A stretch of DNA of 64,000 nucleotides from Mariannaea sp. PMI_226 (lineage: Eukaryota; Ascomycota; Sordariomycetes; Hypocreales; Nectriaceae), in contig JANFOG010000009.1 in assembly GCA_024336345.1 (NCBI GenBank), forward strand, positions 868,001 to 932,000, written 5' to 3'. Under the pieces are notes generated by a model. That model was given only the letters and a program-made list of their open reading frames with translations, was not told where the DNA came from and did no database searches. The position numbers and the translations under genes were made by a program. This document shows positions 46,073 through 57,591 of the stretch, in pieces; position 1 is the stretch's first letter, and each line of letters begins with the position of its first letter.

Positions 46073-47768
46073 ATGAGCGCTTCTTCTAGCGTCGCTCGCC
46101 GAGCGGCTCATCTTACCCCCTTGTTGAGAAATGGTAAGTTTGGAGCTTTCTGGCATACTTGCCGACTCTAGCGATTCGGAATGTCGAGCGAGGCACTATG
46201 CTAACTTCCTACAAGCAAGCGCTATTCCTCGAGGCGTTTCCCCTTCTATCATCGGTCGCCGTCTTGGTCGCAATGCCACCATCCCGATCGCCCTATTGAT
46301 ACCTGCCCGGTATATGGGCACCGAACACCACCGCCCTGACGGACCTCCCGCCGGACCTCCTCCCGGATTCAATGCTGAGCTCGCTAAGAAGCCTCTCCCG
46401 AAAGAACCCACTGTTTCAGCGAAAAAGGACGCCAAGGCCAAGGATGTGGAGGTTAAGGAAGCAAAGGAAACCGGTGCGACCCAAGAAGCCTCCGCTGTGA
46501 CCGAAGTATCGACTCAGAAAGATGCCGCCGCCGCGACGCAAGTTGCCCAGAAGGAAAAGGAGGAGCCGAAATTGACACTCTGGCAAAAAGTGAAGAAGGA
46601 GGCCAACCATTATTGGGATGGCACTAAGCTTTTGGCCGCCGAGGTCCGAATCAGCTGGAGATTAGCGCTCAGAATGACTGCCGGCTATGAGCTCACTCGC
46701 CGTGAGAACAAGCAGTTGCAGAGAACAGTCCAGGATTTGGGTCGCTTGATTCCTTTCTCCGTCTTCATCATTGTCCCCCTAGGCGAAGCTCTTCTACCTC
46801 TTGCCCTCAAGCTCTTCCCCAATATGCTTCCCAGCACATATGAGGGATCCAAGGCCAAGGAAGCCAAGTCCGCTCTGCTTCGATCTACCCGTAAGGAAGT
46901 TAGCGCTTTCCTACGGCAGACCATGAAGGAGACTGGCCTACCATTGAGCCAAGCAACAGCCCAGAAGGAAGAATTCTCCAACTTTTTCCGCAAGGTTCGG
47001 TCAACAGGCGAAGCGCCCACCTCCGAGGACGTTATCAAGGTGTGCAAGGTTTTCCGTGATGATTTGACTTTGGACAATCTTTCCCGACCCCAGCTTGTTT
47101 CCATGTGCAAATACATGAACCTCAACACATTTGGCACCGATATGATGCTCAGATACCAGATCCGCCATCGTATGCGGCAGATTAAGCGAGACGACAGAGT
47201 GATTAGCTTTGAGGGCATTGACAGCCTGACTGTTGGAGAACTTCAGATGGCGTGTGCCGCTCGTGGTATCCGAACTCACAGCGTCTCACCCGCACGCATG
47301 CGACGGGATCTCCAAGCGTGGTTGGATCTACGACTCAGGGATGGCGTTCCCTCCACACTATTGGTGCTGAGCAACGCTTACATGTACGGCCAAGGCTCTG
47401 GCGAAGGCTCCAGTCAGATTGAGGCACTTATTGGTGTGCTCTCGTCCATCCCCGAGGAGCTGTACCACGAGATTGAGCTGGAGGTGCACAATGCTGAGGG
47501 TGCCGCTACCAACAAGCTGCGCCTGGAGGTTATCAAGGAACAGCAGGAGCTGATTGAGGATGAGGCCGAGCAGGACCATGCTAGTCAGAGCACAGGATTC
47601 GCAACCCCTCGAGACATGGAGGATATTGATGAGAAGGAAGAGCGACAGGCAACCGCCGAAGCTGCTGGTATTGAGAAGAAGCCAGTGGCCGAGATGGTGG
47701 AGGCTGAATCTGAGCTTGCCAAGGTCACCGACGCCGAGGTCAAGACCAAGGAGAGTGAGAAGAAGTAA
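46073..47768 (+). CDS. mdm38: LETM1/Mdm38-type mitochondrial inner-membrane protein
   Basis: Two exons: 46073-46133 and 46216-47768 (intron phase 1), giving 537 aa. The first exon supplies the mitochondrial presequence (MSASSSVARRAAHL). An unspliced frame would instead begin inside the intron and lack it. After a Lys/Glu/Ala-rich stretch comes LTLWQKVKKEANHYWDGTKLL, then the conserved LETM1 block: RRENKQLQRTVQDLGRLIPF and one membrane helix (FSVFIIVPLGEALLPLALKLFPNMLPST, about 200-226). The ribosome-binding-like domain (RSTGEAPTSEDVIKVCKVFRD and onward) follows. The C-terminus is acidic coiled coil without EF-hands. The family maintains mitochondrial K+/H+ exchange and assists inner-membrane protein insertion. 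Length and order are normal for fungi. Confidence 0.94.
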
Positions 47769-49226
47769 ACGAGAAGACTTCATCCAAACTGAGGGATAAG
47801 CGCTATTCGTCCAGTGTGTGTACTACGATGACTACATTGGGGGGCAAAGTTGTTTTCATATGTATGACTGTACGGTATGGGATCGGGATTTTGATTGACT
47901 GATTGATGGGAAAGGCATACCAAGCCCAGGTTGGCAAAGCGAGGGACAATTGCGGCATTGTATCAAGAACGAACCAAAGCTGAAAAGCATCGAGGCAAGA
48001 AGCGAGCAGGAGAAGAGAGGGAGCGAGAGTTATACGAAGAAAAGGGCCAGGGACAGGAGAGGGGGTGTAGACATGTCCAGCATGGGAAAGCAATAGATTC
48101 CACTTCGACAAGTTTTTTTTTTTTCTTTTGTTATTGTTGTACTTTTAGCTCAGAAGGCACATCTGTATACTCACGCCAAGAAATCCGAACGAATTCCTCT
48201 CATGATGACTTCTTTCTTTTGAGGAATCTTTTCATGAAACGACATACAACAATAATTGATTAGCACACACGGTGAAGTGAACATTGATCTACTCTACATA
48301 CTAGCCTAGCTACGGGAGGCCCTTGTAGGCTCTTGTGTGCGACGAAAACTACCTCGTACGGCCTCAAGTCGGGAATCGGGTGAGCCAGAGGGTGGCAAGG
48401 GAATGGAGGAAAAAATGAGGTGGGGAACTCTGGTCCTCGTTCTCCTTTCCCCCCACCCATTGGCCTGGGCCCATCGCATCACTCCGAGCATGCAGCTTGA
48501 CTGACCTGGAAGCAACTGCGTCATCAGCCAGGCGCTTTAAACTCAGTGGGGGGGGGGGAGCTCTCTGATAGAGGGCTACCAATCTTGGGGGATTCTGGCG
48601 AAGCAATGCGACAGGTTGGAGGTATTAGATGGTTACATTAGTATCTCCAGAGTGTTAAAAGCACAATTTCAAACGTCTACGTCTTTTCATGTGATATTTT
48701 TGGCCATCTTCTGCTCGTGTCGCTACGTATTCAACGCGAAGCACCGGGTACCCATTTAGCCTCGCCTAGCCAGAGTGTTACCTGAGGTACCTAGTTAACC
48801 TCGAGGCAAGCGCCTGCGCCACTTGTGATGCTTGCCGCCTCAACCACTGTTCCGCCTTTGGACTCTCCACCATCATCGGATTGAACTCCTCAGCCTTTCT
48901 TGTTAAACTTATTAAACCTCCCACCCGCGCAAAGGCCACTACTACATTTAATCATTCTGCTCTATACATAATCAGTCCTCCTCACTCTCTCTTTGCTACC
49001 CATCCACCCCCTCCTCTCCCCTCCCTTCCTTTCCCCCTCTCCGCGCAACCTCGTTTTCGTCGCTCCACCGACCAAGCAAGACTTCCCCTCCGCTGCCCAC
49101 TTGCCATCTGTCGACAGCTTCCCGCCCACACACACACGCACACACATACTCCTCGACACGTACAAGCAAAACGCACCACAACCACTCCCACACGTCGCTC
49201 TCCCTTCAAGGACTGGATCCGGACCC
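47769..49226. other. Intergenic, no gene seen
   Basis: 1.5 kb with a G run near 48549, a T run near 48113 and CA-rich sequence at about 49129-49146 in the probable 5' UTR of the sorting nexin gene. Confidence 0.6.
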
Positions 49227-50666
49227 ATGGCAGTCATGGATCAGGAGGATTTCTCAAATGTTACGTGGAGCGACCACGTCCAAGAACAGACACACAACCT
49301 CCCCCCTCCCGATGAAGCCGGCAATGGCGCTGGTCCCAGTCTTCGCCAGCACGACCATAGCTTGGACGAGACACTGCAGTGCACTGTCAGCTCACCTATC
49401 AAAGAGAATGACGGGACCAAGGATGCCTTTGTTTCCTATCTCATAACCACCCAAGTAAGTTGCATTACTTTCTCCGCCCCCGCAGACATGAGATATGGCT
49501 ATTGACAAAGCCACCACTACCAGTCCTCATTCCCTTCTTTCCAGCGAGAAACAACCTCTGTTCGCCGCCGTTTCACGGATTTCGTTTTTCTCTACAAACA
49601 GCTCCTCCGTGATTTCCCCGCCGCCGCTGTCCCACCTCTACCCGATAAGCAGCGTATGGAATATGTCCGTGGCGATCGCTTCGGTCAAGACTTCACCGCT
49701 CGGCGCGGCCACTCGCTCCAGCGTTTTCTCTCCCGTCTGTCCCTCCACCCGGTTCTCCGACGAGCTCCAATCCTGCACACCTTCCTGGAGAGTCCCGACT
49801 GGAACGCCACCATGCGCTCCAGGAGCACCCGTGGCAGCTCATCTAGTGATCCAGGATCTGCCGGTGTATTTGACAACTTTGCGGATACCTTTATCAATGC
49901 CTTCACAAAGGTCCATCGCCCGGACAGGCGCTTCCTCGAGGTCAAGGAGAAGAGCGATAAGCTAGACGATGACCTTGGTCACATCGAAAAAGTCATTGCC
50001 CGTGTCGCCCGCCGCGAGACTGAACTCGAAGCCGATCTCCGTGACCTCGCGGAGCAGTTCCAGAAACTCATCGCACTTGAACCAAATGTCGAACCCACCA
50101 TCCATGCCTTCGCCGCCTCTATCGAGGACACCGCCACTGATCTTCGCAAGCTCAAGGACGTCACTGATCAGGACTACCTCGGCTCTCTTCGCGACATGCA
50201 GGCCTACTCCCTAGCGCTCAAAGCCCTTCTTAAAGCCCGGGAACAGAAGCAGCTCGACTATGAGCAGCTTACTGAGTATCTCAATAAGTCAACCGGCGAG
50301 AGGGATACGCTGCAGACCGGGCACGGCACTGGAGGGGGTGCGGGAGGCTTCCTGCGCGCCAAGATTGAGGATGTTCGTGGTGTAGACCACGAGCAGGCCC
50401 GGCGCGAGCGTACCAGGAAGCTTGAGCTGCGGGTTGAAGAATTGACACATGAAGTGGAAAGCGCACGCAAGACCAGCGACATGTTCGACGAGGAAGTAGT
50501 CAAGGAAGTCGCCGAATTTGATCGCATCAAGCGCATTGAGATGAAGGGCCAGTTGGCCAACTTTGCGAATGCGCACGTCGAGTTTTACGGGAGCGTCATT
50601 GAGACGTGGGAACGGTACATCCAGGAAATGGGCGACCACGGCGATAAAGCACCGTCTACGGCCTAA
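49227..50666 (+). CDS. snx4: Sorting nexin Snx4/Atg24 (PX-BAR)
   Basis: Two exons: 49227-49454 and 49524-50666, giving 456 aa. The PX domain spans the intron: VSYLITTQ, then SSFPSFQ and SVRRRFTDFVFLYKQLL, with the PI3P-contacting RRRF at about 90-93 and PPLPDKQ after it. The BAR domain follows (about 180-440): ADTFINAFTKVHRPDRRFLEVKEK begins it and long heptad-rich helices run to WERYIQEMG. This arrangement fits Snx4/Atg24, which recycles endosomal cargo and supports selective autophagy. An in-frame alternative acceptor at 49544 would omit seven residues (SSFPSFQ). Two ATGs (49227, 49236) are possible starts; the first is used. Confidence 0.92.
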
Positions 50667-51465
50667 GGAACATCCGTGGACGAAGGCATACATGCGTGGC
50701 TGGAGGAGCTGGAGCACACGGGGTTTCAGCTCACCATATCCGACTAATATCTTTTTTTTTTCAACCACACAAAACCATCACCGTTGTCTTTGTCTTTGTT
50801 GTAGACCGTTCTGGCGTTTAAGGGGTAGATCTGATGGGCGTTTTTTTTCTTCTTTCTTAAATTTCGGGCTTTTTTTATAAGTCATGGGCTAGGGAACAAG
50901 GAAACAGGGAAGTGGGCGAGGGATGGTTTCCAGCTGAGGAAGCCTGCGTCGTGTTTCGTGGAATATCTGTTAGGGCAAAGCAATGTATGCTATAATCCCC
51001 CCCAAGCGTTGTGAGAAATGCTACAGGCTTTTTATCTTCCACGGAAATTCTACATTTGTGACCGTTCCCTGTTATGAGGTATATATTTTTTGCCTTTTTT
51101 TGTTTTATGACCACGTAAGCCGCCAAGAATGATCGGCTAGAGATGCCTTGCTCGAAGTATCAACAGCGTCTCACTATCTAAACGCTACCAGTCCAGAGGG
51201 CAATGTATTCAAAAAAGGCAAGACATCTGTTTTTCCGAATAGTCTATTGATATAACACAGCACCGTTGCGAGTAGACCAAAAAAAAGAGCATGAACAAAA
51301 ACAAAAGCAAGAGACAAAACTCCAGTCGTCCCATGCAAAATAGTCGCCGGGTGAATACATCAAACCCATCAAACCCAATTATGCCAAATGTCTCGCGGTT
51401 CAAGTCACCATATTCCTTATACTGTGATACGCTTGTTGTGTTTTGTCGGCACCAGTCCCTCCTAT
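50667..51465. other. Convergent intergenic region
   Basis: 799 bases between the 3' ends of snx4 (plus) and the Kex2-type gene (minus). Holds several T runs that fit 3' UTRs. Confidence 0.6.
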
Positions 51466-54081
51466 TTACCGTGGGCCGCTTAGAGGTCTTGACTCCTCCT
51501 TCTCATCATCATCGTCATCACTCTCTTCACCGACAACATATTGCTCAGGCTCATCACGGGTAGCCAATCGTTCAGCAGATCCGCCGTCGCGGTAGCCCTC
51601 AAATTGTTCGTCGTCGCTGCCTTCAGCAAAGGCATCGTACAGCTCGCCACCGCGTGTGCGACGCGACTTGCCACCAGCGGCCTTTTCTCGTGAATTGAGA
51701 CCCTCTGCCTCTTCTTCGTCGATGAGCTCGAATTCGTAGTTATCACGTGAGTTATTGAGACGACGCCGGCGGGCAACCCAGAGATAAACTCCCAGGCCGC
51801 AGCAGAAGGCAATAATGAGGCCAGAGGCACCGTAAATCCAAATTTGGGCCTTCTTGGATGCCCCAAAGCTAGGGAGCCACGATACCCAGTTGGAAGATGC
51901 CGTCGTGGTGGCCTCTTGAGGTTCATCGGTACCACTCGGGGCTGCAGCCTGGGTTGAGCTTGGCTTGGCGGGGTTCTTGGTCGGACGCTCCGGATGGTTG
52001 GAGGGGTTACCTGGGACTTTTGTCCCAGAGGAACCTCCTACCGTGGTGGTTGAAGCCGGTAGAGTCGTGGTCACATACACATCATGGTCGTCATCATCAT
52101 GCTCAGAAGGCATAGGCAGTAGGGTCGTTTTGTCGGCGTCAATGGACTCGCCCCACAGCTTCAAGTGCCAGTCGATGAACTTGCCCTTGAAGTCATTCAC
52201 CAACGTGTCTTGAACAATAAGAGTCCAGTTACCTACACCAGACTCGCCCCTGTCCAGAACGTTAGCTAGAGCTAATGATGATTGGGTACGCAATCTGAAC
52301 TTACCAATGCGCAACACTCATAAAGGTCCAGTCTTTGTACCCATTCGCGTCAGAGTCCAGCTGTCGTTTCACGGCAAGATGGCTGACCACATCGTCAGGG
52401 CTTATCAAGTCGACACTCAGATCACCACGGCGAGAGTGTTCAACATTCATTGTGACAGTAACATGCTCGACACGGGCCAGATTGGCCCGCTTCAGCATAT
52501 CCTCGGTCACTTCGAAAGTAACAGCAACACCGTGCTTCCCTTGAGGAATGGCCTTCTTAACATGAAGCCAGGGAGAAAAGTACCAGGCCTGGGGCTTCAC
52601 GCTTTTCCAAGTCTTGGCCTTCTCAACAAGCGCATAGGAATCAATCTTGCCGTAGCCAAATGTGTGGCTAAACTTCTTGCCAATAGTAGTATCCTGCCAC
52701 TCAGCTTCGCCATCGTCCACAGGAACAGCTGTATCCATGGCGATATACTGCAAGTCTCTCCATGTGAGGTCTGGTCGAATCTGCATGACCAGAGCAAAAA
52801 TACCGGCTGCAAGAGGAGCGGCAGCAGATGTTCCTCCATGGTTGCTATAACAGGCGTTTTCGCCAACATCGGTGGTGTGCTTCAAAAAACATCAGCAAGT
52901 ATTCGTAAAAACAAAAGGTCGAAAGTACTTACAATCGCATCGCCGTTTCCGCTGCTGTAAGTGACGACTAGTTGGGCTGAACAATGTTCTGAGTAGTAGG
53001 GGTGCTGACCGGTGTGGTCAATAGCGCCTACTGTGATACTGTAAATGGAATTCGTGTAGCCATCGAAGTTACAATTGTCTCCATTGCCGGCGCCATTACC
53101 ACTGGCAAAGACATAGATGGACCCCAGGCCGCCACGACCTTTCTGAATGGCTTGGAGCATGGCTCTTCTGATTAGTATCCCAGGAGCCTCCATTGTTCGG
53201 CCATCGTCAGCGGGACCCCATGAGCATGAGTAGATTTGGGTGTCTTGGTATCCGAACATCATGGCATCGGCCTCATCAGCATCGCTGATAGCTTTGCTGA
53301 GAATTCGAATACCGGCAATCTTGGAATCATAGGCAACGCCTACACCGCACACATCATTACGAGCCGCAGAAACCTCACCCGCGCATCGGGTGCCATGTCT
53401 GTCCTCTGCCAACTCGGGCGCCGGTTTGGGATCATGATCGTTAAAGTCCCAAGAACCTTCAGGAAAATAGTTTGGCGCGAGATCTCTGCTATTCATATCC
53501 AAGCCATCATCCACAATAGCAACAGTAGCATTCTTTCCAGTAATGCCTTCTAGCCACAGACCAGTCACATTGACGTCATGGCCAATGTCAATGGAGTTGA
53601 AGAGATGCCACTGCTCGGTGAAGATGGGATCGGTAATGTCAAGCGCCTTCATAACTTGCGATTGCTTCTCGACGGCCCAATCTTCGGGAGAGCCGCTGCG
53701 AGGCAGCGCAGGACTCAGGCCAGCTGGCCGCGGGGGGACAACTCGCCTCTCGAGATGCATTCGAGGTGTCTGCTTGGTGGCAAGAAGAACGCCATCCAAG
53801 GGGTCTGAACCACCGACATCACGTTTCCTCCTCCTGCGTTCTCGAATCTGCGGCTTGACTACATCCCCGTCGGCTTTGATGGCTCGAAACACATAGTGGT
53901 CATCAAGTTCGCCAAGCTGACCTTCATGTCGCAAGCCGAGGCGGTTGGCCACCTGGTCCGGAGTGGTGGAGCGATCGAGATGAAGGACGTAGTAATCGTG
54001 ATTCGAATAGTCTCGAGCAACCAAAGCGCCATGGGATTGGATAGTGAGGCCGGCGAGGCTCAGAAGAGTCGAGATCTTCAT
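51466..54081 (-). CDS. kex2: Kex2-type proprotein convertase (furin-like serine protease)
   Basis: Three exons: 54081-52933, 52879-52305, 52249-51466, giving 835 aa. An N-terminal signal peptide (about 1-18) precedes a pro-domain with a very basic cluster RRRRKR at 82-87, a likely autoprocessing site. The subtilisin-like domain has Asp191 (IVDDGLDM), His229 (DRHGTRCAGE), the oxyanion Asn in FASGNGAGN (about 329) and Ser401 (NHGGTSAAAP, just after intron 1). The P domain follows (WYFSPWLHVKKAIP to WTLIVQDTL). A Ser/Thr-rich stalk, one membrane helix (about 711-733) and an acidic cytosolic tail of about 102 residues with YEFELI complete it. This is the late-Golgi enzyme that cuts secretory precursors after dibasic sites. 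Length and order are normal. Confidence 0.96.
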
Positions 54082-55568
54082 GACAAAGGAGGGAGAAGGG
54101 ATGACCCTTGGCAGCGCAGGGGAGGGGGGGACGACGCGTGGAAGCGGGAACGATGCAAGTCTAATACATCAAGATGAATATCGTAACCAGGCGTAAAGAA
54201 CAAATCGGGAACTGAAAAGATGCTGAGTGTTAGCTCATCTGGAAGAGTTGGCCAGGAATGATTGAGAAAGTTGAGAAGATGCCACGCGAGTTAGAACTTT
54301 GAACTGAAAGAGGGAGAGTCGTCGTGGCTGTGAGGCAAGGGCAGTTTTTTTGGACGGGGCTGTAGTTGGCTGTGGCGCTTGGCTCTGGCAGCACGAGTTC
54401 AGGGGGGGCAACGCGACAAGAAGAGGCGTGGAAGGCAAATGGAAGGTCAAATATCATACCGAAGCAACTTCAACGGCGAGACGCCGGAATCAAAACGACG
54501 AAGGTTGGAGGTTTGCTAAGATGCTGAGTCGTTGAGTCGAGATGGGCGGGCATACGAAAGTTTGTTCAGACAGATTTTGGATCGCAAAGCTGATGTGGCC
54601 TGTACTACAAAATTGTCTCGAACAGGCAGGCAGGCACAATTGACCAGACGCAGATGGAGATGCGGGCGCTGCTAAGTGCCGTAAAGGAAGGGATGGCCCC
54701 AGGGACAGGGCCGAGAAGTACCTAGCATGGCATGTAACGCCCCGGGAGGTACGGGATTGGGGGCGAGCTTTACTGCATGTCGACGTCTTACCTCAGTCTA
54801 GGCCCCCCAAAAAAAGCCCCGATGGTTCAAAGGTGCCTGTACGTGTAGTGGGGTCAGAGCCCAGAACCTACGCCACAATCAAAGAGGAAGGAGTGAATAC
54901 AGCCAAAATACTCCGGTCCACTGCCCGATGTGCCGGCAAACAAAGTACCATCAAGGTTTCTGGGCTACACGGCACCAACCGGCATCAACTAACGTGACCT
55001 TTGGCCAGCGCAACAGGCGATAGAAACGCCACAGCATGAGCTCGCCAGCCAGGTCTTCCCAAGTGTCATGTCGGCACATACAATGGACAATCAAATAACC
55101 CCAGGCAAAGCGCACTATTGTTTGCATCGTGCATGCAAATCCGAGGCAGCGTGCGTCAACTGATGGGGCGTCATGAAAAGGTAAGGTATCTCGCTACGCA
55201 TGCACCATAGGACAGTGCCGGTATGTCTCAATAGACCGCAAGAGCCACTGAAGTCGTCGTGTCCTGCATGAGACGAAATCAAATAGGTCGGCTAATAGGG
55301 TGCATTGCATTACTCTCCTTCTCTTTCTTCTTTGTCCCCATTTATCCGTGCGTGCCCATTAACCAAGATCGGTAAAGAAAAAAAAAAACTGTATATCACA
55401 ATGACGATGTCTCCTCTATCTATCTAATCCCCTCAGTTGCAATTCCCTGTCATCGTTCAATCCAAACGCCACTTTGCCAGATAAGACGCAACAAGTTATA
55501 CGATCCCTTCTCCGAATCCATTTTCTCTTCCATAAGTTTCTCTCTTCCCCCCTTAAAAAAAAAACCAA
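54082..55568. other. Intergenic, no gene seen
   Basis: 1.5 kb: upstream region of the convertase gene and 3' flank of the phosphate-carrier gene. No gene recognised. Confidence 0.6.
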
Positions 55569-56639
55569 TTACAACGATGCCTCCTTGTGAATCTCAATAC
55601 TTGGTGGCGCACCCGTCAAAGCCTTACACTGCGCATAAATCACAAATTGGGCCGACACCAATCCACACGTCATGACCAGTCTTGGTCCCAACCCAGTAAG
55701 AAGCAGCCGCTTTGGCCCAAACTCACGCGCTAGCTGGAACATTCGGCTCGTCGCGCCCTGCTTTCGATCTCCAGCGCCCTTGTTTATGGCCGACAGCAGC
55801 GTATCGGCGGGGTGAGAGAAGACGGCCGCAGCAACACCCGCAGCCAGGCCTGACGTCAACTCCACCCCGGTGCTCTCAAGCTGTGTGAGTCTTGCTTTTC
55901 GTTCGGGGCCCATAGCTCGGTACATGACCTCGTTGGCCGCTTCATGGACCGTAAATTGGCCCACTGCGAAGGGGACTTGCTTGAATAGGAGCGGGATGAA
56001 GCCAGAGTAGAATCCTCGAAAGCCTTCCTCTTTGGCCATCCTTGCAAACCCCGATGTCAAACCCGTGGCATATCCACGCTGCGAAACGAGACGAATCCGC
56101 GTTGCTTCGAGAGGACAAAGTAAAATGTCGGCGAAGAATTCGGCAGTGGCACTGGCACCCAGGTAGATGGCCGTCCTGTTCGCGACGGCCTTGTCAGGGC
56201 CTCCCACAAGGTCAATGTACCGTTTCTTGAAGAACTCGTAGCCAGCAAATTTGGCGCCGCCCTGCACAAGGTATCCAACTGCCGTAGGTCCAAACCCAGT
56301 GAGCAGAGCGTGCGATCCTTCTGTGGCGACAATGGTACGGGCAGCCCGGATCATATTGAAGCCTTTCAGGGCATCGTCAACCTGGATTCGTGTTTTCACA
56401 ACATCAATTGGTGTGGCGGCCTGCCATTATCTCTCGTCAGCTGCCATGTTCCCCTACATTGTCAAAGCGGCATAATCATCATCATCAGTTTGCCTAGTAC
56501 GTACAGCATGTGTCGATGTCGCCGCCAGAGCGCCGGCACCAAAGAACTTGACATAGTCGCTGAGAGTGAATTTAGGTGTTTGGCTCTGTTTGTCACCCAT
56601 CTTCGGTGTCGCTGCTTTATCCTCAACGTCCTGGTACAT
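55569..56639 (-). CDS. mir1: Mitochondrial phosphate carrier (Mir1-type)
   Basis: Two exons: 56639-56505 and 56420-55569 (intron phase 0), giving 328 aa. Three mitochondrial-carrier repeats are visible with PxDxx(K/R)-type signatures: PIDVVKTRIQ (about 49-58), PLEATRIRLVS in the second and PADTLLSAINK in the third. Diagnostic phosphate-carrier blocks are LLTGFGPTAVGYLVQGGAKFAGYEFFKK and SGFIPLLFKQVPFAVGQF (read in parts), close to yeast Mir1. The protein imports inorganic phosphate with a proton across the inner membrane. Divergent from the HET-domain gene. Confidence 0.95.
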
Positions 56640-57591
56640 TGTGAATGCGAATGTCTTCTGTCGTTTGGCTCACAGAATTCACTTTTTAAAAGAGGAAAAA
56701 AATTTAATGAGATGTCTTGCTACATATATATTAAAACTCTCGCCCTCGCCTTATCTCTCATTCCCAGATCCTGGCCCAGGTTCTCGCCGAGGCCCTCGCC
56801 GATCAATGACGTGGGTTCCGTTGGTGCCGGCCAGGAACCTTGAGATAGAGGCGCCGGTTTGCCGTGTTTCGGGCCGCTTTTGGTAGTCAAGGTGTGGGAC
56901 CCTCGGTGAACCATTTCCGAGTTTGAATAAAAAGTCGATTCCAGCTGAAAAGGAGTAGCAAATGATCCAAGACTTCTCTTTATCAACATGTATGTATGTG
57001 GCCGATGCAACATTTTGTCTGCAGTTTGGAATTGGGATGGTGTGGAAGAGGCGAGAGGGCTGGGACAGGGGGGATGACCCAGTACACAGGAGTGCAAATA
57101 CACCACAAGCTGTGCTCGATAACTTATTTTCTTGGACAAAACTCCATTGACGAGCAGTATGCGGAATAGCCCTTGGACCTCCCACTGATTATCCCAGCTT
57201 CTCATCCATCGAAAATTGACAGCATGGGGACTTTGAATAAAGGACGCAGCCGAACGCGGGGCCGACACGGCGCTGAACAACTTCCAACTCAGCTTCGTTA
57301 GTCTCAGCACTGCAACAAAAAGGGACTGGCTCTTATGCCGACTTGGGTCTCATCCGCTGATCCCTCACGCGCACTCTCGACATGATAGGCTCCAACACCA
57401 AATATTGTGCTGTTCAGCTGGCATAAGTAAGCCACTTTGGATGATGATAATACCCTGGGAGCTGCCCCTGGAAATCATATAGATATATAATACAGTGAGT
57501 TCGGCAAGAGATTGATCACATTTGAGCTTCACTTGGAGAGAGAGAGACACTGCCAAGATTCCCCACATCCATCTGAAGCCCTCTGGAAGCC
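56640..57591. other. Divergent intergenic region
   Basis: 952 bases between the phosphate-carrier start and the HET gene start. A 196-codon minus-strand frame at 56720-57310 has no features and is treated as chance. Confidence 0.6.
57484..57490 (+). promoter_or_regulatory. TATA-like box for the HET-domain gene
   Basis: TATATAA 102 bases before the ATG at 57592. Motif and spacing only. Confidence 0.35.

Noticed and set aside
46685..47218. 177-codon minus-strand frame
   Set aside because: It is the antisense shadow of the LETM1 coding sequence.
56720..57310. 196-codon minus-strand frame between the phosphate carrier and HET genes
   Set aside because: No domain and no signal peptide, and it lies in a divergent promoter region.
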